Of a stretch of 64,000 nt of DNA, positions 22,351-33,200 are shown piece after piece. The position numbers and the translations under genes are program-made. The stretch's first letter is position 1. Every line of letters starts with the position of its first letter. The DNA comes from Colias croceus (lineage: Eukaryota > Arthropoda > Insecta > Lepidoptera > Pieridae): the NCBI RefSeq assembly GCF_905220415.1, contig NC_059562.1:79501-143500 (forward strand). The letters are read 5' to 3'. The notes under the pieces are model-generated. The model worked only from the letters and a program-made list of their open reading frames with translations. It did not search any database and was not told the DNA's origin.

Positions 22351-25300
22351 ATTTAAATTTTACTTTTTTATTGTGATATGTTACCAGATAGAAAAAAAAA
22401 GATAAATTAATAGCCGATATTTAAAATTAACTTATATTTTGAAGAAAGCATTCAAGATATTTTTACATGAAAATAGACAATTCTATATCACAGAATTTAT
22501 TAAGATTGAAAATTATTAGTTACTTTGGTCATTCTTCTAATAAACTAGTATGATCCTGTGTCTTAGAAAACTATCAATCTGTTATCTTTAAATAAATAGT
22601 TTTAACTATTACCAGTCTTTCCAACCAAGTCCATCCTTCCCCTTGGTTTCCCAAAGATTATATTTACCCCAAACCTATTACAGCAAGTACAAATTTAAAT
22701 ACTGATTAACACCTTTATGATATCATAAATTAATAAATAAACATAATTCTTACAAATTAAAAATTAAACATATTAAGTTAATAATTATTATTAACATTGC
22801 CAAATTTAAAAATAACAAGTATTCCAAAAAATCAAATGTCAATAGTACACATGTACCTGCCTTGGTGAAGGAAAAAAAAATACAAATGGAACATGGCAGT
22901 TAAGGGAAATATTCAAATTGATTCTTTATTTGATTCTTGACATCTTTACAGTTGAATCACAAATTCACAAAGTACAATATTTGAGTTGGATTGACCATGG
23001 AAATACAAGATAATTTTAGTAAGTTACAAATATAACTTCTATTATACTGTGACTGGATTTGAGGTTTCACAGTAGCTTCCTGGTAAGAACTAATTATTAT
23101 TGATGATCTTCAATCCCATAGAATCTTGAGTCGGTAGCAAATATTCTAAGAACCTGTTGATTGACAACACAATGAATTGAAGTCTTCTTGGAAATCAACA
23201 ATATACAAGAAATTCATAAATTACTCGTCTATAAACTGCAATATTAGCATACAATACTATTTAAAACATCACGCAAACAAAAACTGAAGTATTAAGCTCA
23301 ATATGTTGACAATAATTGCATCGGACATGTCATACATATTTCATGAAGTGATGCACATCACTGATTGGATAATTTTCATGCGGACGGCTCTACAGTTTTG
23401 TTCTGTGAATATTTATAGTCTATGCTTCTTTCGCTTTACTATCGCGATTATCAATTGTATGGGTAATTGGGTAATTGATTTTTATTGTTGTTGTTTATGG
23501 TGTGAATTTACCTAGCGCATTTTTTAAGGTTTAATTTAATTTAATTGGTGAAATGTATTGCATGGAATACACATTTTTTTATAAGAAGACTTATTTACTA
23601 TCTAGGTAATCAGATTTCATTTCAATTACTTCATTATTATACTAAAATATATAATATCAGTTAAATAAAACATTGTATGTAATTTGATCATCTTAATTAC
23701 TTATTTGACAAATGACTCAAAAGGAGAATTATGTACTTATAATAAAACAAAACAAGATATCAATCTAATAAATTTTAGCTACATTGTTAATTTAATAAAA
23801 TCAGTTAGGAAAGCTATAAATAAGGGGGATAAGGCTCATCAAGTTATCAGCTGTTGTTAACAATCATAAGATGATTTATTTTCTTAGTGATTTACTAATC
23901 AAATCATATGCAAAATATATTCCAACTAGCTATTATTCTTTTAATTCGGCTCTAGCAATAAATAATATATAAAGAGGGTCGCAAAATGATGTAGTAACTC
24001 AAACATTGCTATTAGATTGGGGTAAGGGGTTGCAATTTTTAATGTAAGCAAACTTGAACTTTAATGCATACGAAATTGAGTCGATTGTGGTGTTACGTGT
24101 GTGGCCAGAAGCTATGATTTATACAGCTTATTTTGTTCCCTTAAACAGAATAGAAAATGTGGAGAAATAATGCATATGGCGTAATGTATGTCTTGAGGCT
24201 CAAACGGGCGTTATTACAAACAACATTATGAGTCTAATCAAATGTAACAGGGAATTCTTTAATATTGCCTATTTGGGGAATGTTTGATATTTCAGGCCAT
24301 AATAGATATATGCCTATACGCGTATGTATTTGCTATATTTATGTAAATTTTGTATGTATATTTATGTAACGAAACAAAATTCAATTTATAGCTTTTGTAT
24401 TTGTTTAAGTAAAGTAGGTTAATCCTATTTTAAACGTTCTCAATTCATAGCGTACGTTTTTTTGCTCTTAGTTATTTTAGTTTATGCTGCGTTTGGCATA
24501 CTAATAGATACCAAAGAAAAGGTAATATTTTGTACTTGTAATAATAACTAAAACAGAAAATATTTTATGGATTTATACCATGTATGTATTAACTATTAAG
24601 CTATTAATTCTATAGCATTTTTTATAGCTGAATTAACGTTACAGAATAATTATAGGTAAGTCGTTTGTATTGGTAGAAATTTAGTCTTAAATCAAAATTA
24701 TGAACTTCTGTATTCTATTTTAAAACCGTAAAAGATGAGTCAGAACAAGTATTCTGCCAGTTATCGGTATACATCGAGACATGTATCTGGACCGGCTGAA
24801 GACTGTCTCGAGCGCTTGTCAGCAGATTTGGTACTCCGATAGCTTGCTAGAAATAACCGCTGGACTAGGTACGAAATTCCTATTTCTATTTCTTAGAACT
24901 GCACTATACTTATATCGCTATTTAAAGTTTATCCAGGCAATATATTGATAACATTAAATGGTATTTAAGAATGAAAAGAAAGTAGTTAATACGATAAAGT
25001 GCAAATATAAAAACATATTTGAATTTGAGGCTTCAGAACCATTTATGTAACTGTAAGCTGCTTACCTACTTTACATACATCACATACAGTCGTGAGTAAT
25101 AAGCGACTGATAAATAAAATAAGTAGGTTAAGCTTTCAACTATCTTGCTCATCGCATCGCAATGAAACAAGTAGATTCTCGTAAATATTTGCGTAATGGT
25201 ACAAACTACAGAACTATAAAATCAGTCACAATTAGGTCGTGAGGCGTCACCCACGAGATTCATTCGATCATTCATTATCTAATTGCTAGAGTTGCACAGC

Positions 25301-26590
25301 TTGACAATGAAGATTTATATCGGATTTAAAACGATTTCGATAGACGAACGACACTCATTATTTTACTCAACTTGCTGTCTCAAACACTTTTGGGATGTAA
25401 ACCCGGGGGTGTTTTAAACTTGGTGTTGTAAATGTTTCTGTGAAGACAAATATGAGAATTGTGCTCTAACTTTTTTAAATATGTATGACAACAACTTACA
25501 ATACAATATTTTAACTATTTAAACGGTTGAGTTAATAATTCAAATCGTAATAATTATCTATCTAATAAAGAAAATCAGCTGTATATTAGAATGTAGATAC
25601 ACAAAATTTAAACGTTAGTAAGTATGCTTCGGCCACTGACAGATAAATACTCCGAAACGACTTTTTAATAATGGAAGCCTTCCAAAAACTTAAGATAATA
25701 TTGTTCGGACATTTTTAAGCGTTGCGTCCATTTTCCGAGCCGTCACATCGGATTGTCCAAATAATTACCTTTGCGAGTCCCCGGGGCCCTTAATGCGTTG
25801 TTAAATGCTGCTGGTCTCCATTAAGAGAAATGGAAGACTTTTTCCTTGTTTAACATAATTTTTATATCTATTTTATACGCGTGGGAGTTAAGTGTGACTT
25901 GTCATGAAACTTCGCTCTATTGTTTTTCAGAGGTCCTCTTGATAGGTACTTGATCTTATTAACTATATTAACGACTTACATAATAAAAACCTCATAGATA
26001 ACAGGTTAGAAATACAGTTCATAATATGCTTACTCGTTAAAAGTTAAAACAATTCAGATTGCCTTAAAAAATCTTCACACGGATGACCATGACTGCGACA
26101 TCAACACTAATAAAAAAAATCAAACGTACAAATATATTCAATAATTAGATAATAATTTAAATAAATAACAAAATATACGGAATACTTTTTTGGAAAATAT
26201 TCCTTAATTCATGTAAATTGTGTTCTATAAAAAGAAATAATTTCTACGGATTTCAATCAAAACTTAAACTAACATTAATCTCAATAAAAAAGCGATTGCT
26301 CAGAAAATTCGTTTACAAATTGTGGTATTTGTTGGATATTCTTAAAATGATAACAAAAGAAATGTCGGTCCGTGTGTGAGGCGTGAAATTATACTGATAA
26401 TAAGAGATATCGGTTGTTAAATTATACGCTGTGGAACATGTGGCCTCTCGTAATAGAGGGGTGGGGCCTCTTTTTGTGAGTCCGCTCATTATCTTGCATT
26501 GTGAGATTCACCTGTTTTTTCGTTATTAAAATTTAGTTTTTTGTTTATAGAAAGTGTATTATTACTAAATATTGACGAAAAAAATAAAAT
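22351..26590. other. Non-coding stretch
   Basis: No gene supported. The segment at about 25,715-25,850 (TCCGAGCCGTCACATCGGAT, CCCCGGGGCCC, GCTGCTGGTCTCC) is less AT-rich than its surroundings and could be a conserved regulatory element, but I cannot test conservation. The ~70-codon frame at 23,303-23,515 has no domain. Confidence 0.45.
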
Positions 26591-26595
26591 AAAAA
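26591..26595 (-). terminator. Pol III T5 terminator of tRNA-Gly copy 3
   Basis: AAAAA on + reads TTTTT just beyond the tRNA 3' end. The adjacent AATAAAAAGTG text is also present beside the copy at 4089. Confidence 0.65.
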
Positions 26596-26600
26596 GTGAT

Positions 26601-26671
26601 TGCATCGGCCGGGAATCGAACCCGGGCCGCCCGCGTGGCAGGCGAGCATTCTACCACTGAACCACCGATGC
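26601..26671 (-). tRNA. tRNA-Gly (GCC)
   Basis: 71 nt, identical by eye to the copy at 5074-5144, with anticodon GCC, intact box A and box B and discriminator A at 26,601. A T5 terminator follows. The 3' flank AATAAAAAGTG is shared with the copy at 4089-4159, suggesting those two are related by duplication. It lies 21 kb from the other two copies. Confidence 0.96.
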
Positions 26672-27284
26672 TGATACATAGATCCGCGAAATAGCTGGTC
26701 ATACAAAATGATCAGACTGCATTCAGTCTTTAGTTAGATTTTGAGTTCATTGGCTTATATTGTTCTTGCCTTATTTTTTCTTATTTATATGAATTGCTAT
26801 TGAAGTGGTAGTTAATAATTATATCAAGTACATAGGTACTAATATGTTAAAACTCAAAAAAAAAAAAAACTTTAAAATAGTAACAATCAGCCCGTAGAAC
26901 TTAACAAATAATGCTCTGAATCCCACGGTAGGTAGGTATGGACCGTATGGAGAAAACAAAATGAAAAATAATTTTGAGTTTTGTCTTAACATACCACTAT
27001 TATGTTTTATATTTAATACCTAGGTATTAACTACCGCTATAGTTTACACATCATGCAATTTATATTCCACTGCAATCCGTATTAATAAGATCGGCCAGTG
27101 TACGAAATAAGACCTTTTCATTGTAGCGACTCACCTGCGATACACGGCACGTATGCAATGAAATATGCATTCATACATCTGCAACGAGTATATATAATAC
27201 GAAAACAATGATATATTATGTGCAACGTGGCGATATGTGGAGTGAACATTAAAAATAACACAAAATAAAATGACCTAGTGTGTA
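26672..27284. other. Non-coding stretch
   Basis: Nothing supported. AT-rich with a poly-A tract near 26,857. Confidence 0.5.
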
Positions 27285-27376
27285 TCTATACCTAATAGTG
27301 ATATTATAATTTAGCTGAAGCGTTTATTTGTTTGTTTACTTGAACGCGATAATCTCATGAACAACTGGACCGATCA
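27285..27376 (+). mobile_element. 5' fragment of a Lep1-like Helitron
   Basis: It starts TCTATACCTAATAGTGATATTATAA, and then 'GCTGAAGCG...TTGAACGCGATAATCTCATGAA' follows the family consensus. The sequence becomes unrelated after ACTGGACCGATC. The 3' hairpin/CTAG end is lost. Confidence 0.55.
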
Positions 27377-29748
27377 ATTTTTTTTAACATTATAATAAAA
27401 AATATTGAAAATACGCGTATTTGCGTTAAGCGTAATGCGTCTTAATATCATTTTCCTACCATGCAACGACGTAGGTATCTACTAATATAATTATTTAAGA
27501 AAAAACTAATAAAACTAAAAATGTTACAGCCAATTTGTCAATCTCACGCTAAGTGAAGCAAAGATTTTTCCACTTTACATTTTGTCCCGAACCCAAAATG
27601 GAAAATAAGGCAAAAATGCACGTCGGTGGCGTGCGGGTTGGCACACGACCAAGGCAAAACCTTAATGTCTACATCGACCCTAGCTTTCAGCACCTGGGTC
27701 GGATTTGGCTTCACATCATATTGTCAAAATAATTGGCTATTCATAATGTAACATGGATAATTGGTAGGTACGAGTATTCTTTTAATTTTTAGGGTAGTGT
27801 GATCTGGACAAAATGTTATCTAGTTTAGGATCTCTAAAATTAAGAAAACAGTGAACAATAGGTAAATACCGGTACCTACTAGCAAAGCGCGTTACGCGTA
27901 CCATCTTAGACCACATCTTAGCTTTCCATCAGGCGAGATTGTGATTGTGGTCAAGCGCTTCCCTATCTAACTACAATAAAAAAAACAATTTAGAAATGCC
28001 ATAAAATGTTAAATGTTTAAACGTTAAACGTTTCCAAAAAAGGACTATAAACAGAGTTAAAATAAAACAAAAGATAGAATTAAAGGAAAATCCAGCTCTA
28101 CAAAGCAATCCAAATACCGAAATAAGCGTTTAACTTACTAAGTAAAAAGGAATGTTTAGCAAGTGTAATAGATGTCTTGTCTTCTTAATTACGTCCATTA
28201 ATTAAAAGAATTTATTTTCTCTGTAGCTAGTTATTTATCGCGCCCAAACCTGCTAAATTATGTTAATGTAGTGAGCTACGTCTTGGTGACTTGTTGATTT
28301 ATTCTGGTTAAATTATGTTTGTATCGTAGTGTGATTAGCCTATTTTCGTGGTCAGGGGTTCGAATCCTGGGTCAAGGAAAAACATTAGTGTACTGAGCCA
28401 GATTTTGCATGTTTCTAAATTATTATAGTAAGACTCAAAATTGTATTTGTAGATACTAGATATTATGTGTATATAAGGGACAGGCAATCTGCTGATAAAT
28501 GAACAAACATAAAACATTTTATTAATTACTATATTCTGCATCAGTTTGCCATACCTACGCTTTTCAATAAAACGCATGAATTCCTTTTAGTTCAACACAT
28601 ACCTATCGTAATTCGTAGGTACGGTTCAAAATCTTGTTAAAACTGATTCTATGCGTAAGTATGACAACTCGCCCTAGTCCTTTTCAAACAATACACACTC
28701 CGTTGAACATAACACGTGTAATAAAATTTCCAAGTTGTAAAACATTGAATGGCAGCGGGAATCATTATGCATACGGAAGCTGGTTCACGTAGCGTCTCCC
28801 ATTAAAGTGACGTGACAAAAAGGCGCGAAACGTCTGCGAGTTCCCGCCAATTCTCGTGTGAGGCAAATTGCGTAACAATAAAGTAATTAAGCCCGCGTCA
28901 AACTGCGCGTCGCGTAAACAGATTAAGAATGGTTTGCATAATCGCGGGACGAGCGCTTTTTTGGCGCGCCTGCTTTTGGCGGGGAAGGTGCGCTAATTTC
29001 ATTATGAGGGCTGTATGCTTGTGGACGTGTGTAAAACATAGATAAATTAAGCTAAAATCTTCTCTGGGCGTGTTTTGTTTTAAAGCAAAGGGTAAATAAT
29101 AATGTGTAATTAAATCTAGGTTCATGACCGTACCTAAACGCATAGGATTCGCATGATCTATTAGTAGGTTTTGCTTAGAACAACATCAAGCATTAGCTTG
29201 TAATCGCGTATAAACAATTCTACTATTTTCTCCTACACTAAACTACATAAACACTCCAATGAAAAATAAACAGTGAAATAATAAATAAACCTTACGAATT
29301 ACCTACGAACGTTTCTGGGAATGCCGTGTCGTTTACAAAGGCCAAACAACAATTGAACAGAAAATGTCTTTGATTCCTACAACAAAGGGATACACTGGAC
29401 ACAAATTAAATTAAATAAAGGCACGGGTCATTAATGCCTCAAGATAATGAGTGTATAAAGAATCTTCGCCCTTGTGGATAATGAGGGTTTGAATTTAATT
29501 TCGATCGCCAGGGACGGGCTTCATTACGACTTACGAGCTATATATTTTCAATTTATTTGCTAATTTAATTCTCCAATATTTTCTAATATTATTGCTCACG
29601 TAACGTGGAAACTTGATTACAAAGGGTAACCCTGACTCGAGGTTTCTATATTTTCATCGGATTGTGAAATTAATCTTTTATAGGATAATATTTTGCTTAT
29701 AAATAAAATATATTTGAATGCCCACTACGTAGAGAAACTCATAATATT
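27377..29748. other. Non-coding stretch with GC-richer patches
   Basis: No gene. The patches at 27,580-27,720 and 28,740-29,000 (GGCGCGAAACGTCTGCGAG, GGCGCGCC) stand out from the AT-rich background and may be regulatory. A box B-like GGTTCGAATCC at about 28,357-28,367 hints at a decayed SINE. Confidence 0.4.
29744..29748. repeat. BEL/Pao target-site duplication, left
   Basis: ATATT directly before the left LTR, repeated at 36,553-36,557 after the right LTR. Five bp fits BEL/Pao integration. Confidence 0.85.
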
Positions 29749-30028
29749 TGAACGAGAAGGCACCCCTGTGGGACACCTTCACTGCACTCCCGATTCGCGG
29801 TATTAAAATGGTACTGTAGGGGTTCGTCTAAATGAAACCAGCCTTGTACTCTGATTGATCTTTATTACCACTGCTAAAACAATGTTGAACAAAATTATAT
29901 ATGGTCTCACAAAAAAACAACGATAGCGAGATTTAAGAACGCTTAAAACTAATTACCGCCACCTATTGATCAACGTAACGAACTAATTTAACTTTATACA
30001 ATTTACAATCTATGATCTGTCATGAACA
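29749..30028 (-). repeat. 3' LTR of the BEL/Pao element
   Basis: 280 bp, TG...CA. By eye identical to 36,273-36,552. On the - strand it has a TATA-like CATATATAA and an AATAAA (TTTATT at 29,861-29,866 on +) that would serve as poly(A) signal. Confidence 0.93.
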
Positions 30029-30039
30029 TACCGCCCACC

Positions 30040-30066
30040 AAGGACATTTATTAAGGAAATGTCCTT
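30040..30066 (-). repeat. Hairpin just before the 3' LTR
   Basis: AAGGACATTT (30,040-30,049) and AAATGTCCTT (30,057-30,066) form a perfect 10-bp stem with a 7-nt loop. The motif CCGCCCACC occurs on both sides (about 30,031 and 30,078). It sits where a polypurine tract is expected. On the sense strand the LTR-proximal text is GGTGGGCGGTA, which is purine-rich but interrupted. Confidence 0.6.
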
Positions 30067-30265
30067 ACAAACAAAATCCGCCCACCTTGAGGGGACATCT
30101 TAAAATATAATTATAGAAACTGAAACTAACTGTATATGAACTTAAATTAATCTTCTTACATTTTACTCGCAAACATTTTAGCTAAGTAACAACAACTTTC
30201 TATAACATAACTTGACTTATACAAATACAGCTTAAACATCTTCAAAAATACAATATAACAATTAA

Positions 30266-33200
30266 TTATTCCTTCCTTAATAAAATACACAATTTGTTGA
30301 CAGGTCTTTTAATAATACTTTTTTTAACTAAGATACTGACAACTCTAGTAACTTTGTCGTGACCTGGATGTTTATCTATGACCTTTCCCATGATCCACCG
30401 CATCGGCGGAAGATCATCTTCCTTTATGAGGACAATATCTCCTATATTAGGCTCGCTGGTTTTGGACTTCCATTTATACCTTATCATTACATTCGACAGA
30501 TATTCCTTTGACCAGCGATCCCAAAATGACTGAAACATTCTTTGAATAAGTTGCCATCTACTCAATGAACTCACGTTAGAATCTAAGTAATTATATACAT
30601 CGGGTATACCTAACAAAGGACCACCGATTAAAAAATGACCCGGCGTTAGAGGTGCAGGCTCATTAGGGTCTGATGTATCGACTGTGATTGGCCTAGAATT
30701 TAAGCAAGCTTCTACCTGAGCAAGAAGAGTACTCATCTCTTCGTAAGTGAGAGTGGTTTCTCCTATCACTCGCTTGAGGTGAAACTTCGTGGATTTCACT
30801 CCCGCTTCCCAAAGTCCGCCGAAGTTAGGGCTGTGCGGAGGAATGAAATGCCACTCAGTACCATTCGCTTCCAACTGTTCACCCACCGATGAAAGAGCTG
30901 ACTGGAGCTCACGGGATGCTCCTACAAAGGTAGTCCCGTTGTCGCTCCAAAGCTTGGCACAGTGACCTCGTCTGGAAACGAAACGTCGAAAAGCAGCCAG
31001 AAATGCTGGTGTGCTCATGTCACTTACGACCTCTAAGTGAATGGCACGAGTTGCCATACACACGAATAAACATATGTAGCCCTTGTATGAGTGGTGTCCT
31101 CGGCCTTTGGTTGTCCTTATGTTTATCGGACCAGCATAATCCACACCGCTATGCAAAAATGGTCTAGCTGGTGTACAACGAACTGTTGGAAGTGAACCCA
31201 TTAATGGAGACTGAGTGCTAGCTCTTAATCGAATACACTTAACGCAACTCCTAACGTGTTGTTTAACTAAAGTTCTAACCCCTATAATCCAATAGGCTGT
31301 TCTCAAATAATTAATCATCAATTGAGGCCCTCCGTGCAACGTCTTTATGTGAGCGTTTGCTATAATTAGGTGAGTTAAATGACTACTTTTAGGCAAAATA
31401 ATTGGATGTTTGGTTTCATTACTTAGTTGTGACATTTCAATTCTGCCACGTATTCTGATTATACCCTTATCGTCAAGGTAAGGACATAGTGCTTTTAATC
31501 TATTCTTATTTAGTATATCACCCTTGTTCCTTAACTGTAAATATTCTTCTTTAAATATATCCCTTTGAGTAATCTTTATGCAACATTCTAATGCCTCCTC
31601 CAATTCAAAACTTTGTAAATATTTCTTTTTATTTGTTCTTCTGCGATATCCCCTTAAGAATCTTCGACAATAGGCAATAACCCGTATTAATCCTTGTAAT
31701 GATGAAAATCGTTCTAAAATTGTAATCTCTCTCTCTTCTTTTATGGCAACAGTAAATGTCTTGACACTTTGTTCTAAATCTGTGCTCATTTCTTTTGGCC
31801 TATTGTACTCAATACATTTCTGCTTGAGAAACGACGGTCCTGAAAACCATATCTGATTATCCATAAGCAAATTAGGCAATACGCCTCTTGAGGCACAATC
31901 TGCTGGATTGTCCTTAGATAAAACATGATACCATTGAGTGGATTTCATGATGGTTAAAATCTCTGATGTTCTATTTGCTATGAACGGTTTCCATCTGCTT
32001 GGATGGCTATTCAACCATGCCAATACAACTGTGGAATCAGTCCAAGCCGTTGTATTGTTCTTAGAAATGTCAAGTACATCCGCTGCTTCTGCAAGCAACC
32101 TAGATACCAGAAGCGCACCGCACAACTCCAAACGAGGAATGCTAATCTGTTTGACGGGTGCTACTCGTGTTCTGGCAACCAGCAACGAAACCGTTACTCC
32201 ACCTTCGCCATCGATTATGCGAAGGTAGATTACCGCCGCATAAGCACTTTTAGATGCATCGCTGAAACCATGAAGCTCCAGTCGATCGTTCAACCTTGTT
32301 CCCAGCCATCGAGGAATCCGAATTCTGGTAAGTTGGGATAACTGACTACGGTAAGCATTCCATTCTTCCATCATTTCTGTATTCACCTTATCGTCCCATC
32401 CTACTCCTGCTACCCACAACTTTTGTATAAAAACCTTGGCAATGACCACACTAGGAGCTAACCAGCCTAGTGGATCGAACAAACGAGCTATTTCCGAAAT
32501 AATTGACCTTTTAGTTTCAGGTGCAGTCGTCGACATCGAGATATTCACCGAGTACTGGAAGTTATCTTCGCTGCGGTTCCAGGTAAGTCCTAAGATTTTT
32601 ATTGTACTATCGAGCTTAATATTAAAATTTTCCTTTTCTTCATTACTTATGATTCCCGTATGTAGTGTTTGTTCTATATTTTCATTCCCTTCAATTGACC
32701 TGATCCTTTCCAATATTTCCTTATTATTACTATTCCATTTTTGTAACACGAATCCACCCTTTCCTAATAATTCTATCATTTCCTCGTAAATTCTAATTCC
32801 TTCTTCAACACTTTCTGACCCTGTCATTAAATCGTCCATATAAAAACAATTTAGAATTTTATCTGAGGCGAGGGGGTAGTTCACTCCCTCGTCATAAGCA
32901 ACTTGATGTAGTGTTCTAACTGCTTGATATGGTGCAGATGCTGTTCCAAAGGTAACCGTTATAAGTTCATAATCTTCAATATTCTTATCAGGACTCTCGC
33001 GCCAAAGGATCCGCTGAAACATCGCATCATCTTCTGATATAAGGACTTGACGGTACATCTTAATAATGTCCGCGACTAATCCAATAGGATGTAATCTCCA
33101 TCTTAAAATTGTGTGTCTGAGGTCTGCTTGTAACGTGGGTCCAATCATTAACGTATCATTCAAAGATATTCCATTGCTATTTTTTTCAGATGCGTTGAAA

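Noticed and set aside
22600..22680. Open - strand text (FGKPRGRMDLVGKTG) as an exon
   Set aside because: Too short, and no acceptor/donor pair in phase with the nearby candidate exons.
28340..28380. Possible tRNA gene at GGTTCGAATCC
   Set aside because: Box B only; no cloverleaf or box A can be fitted.
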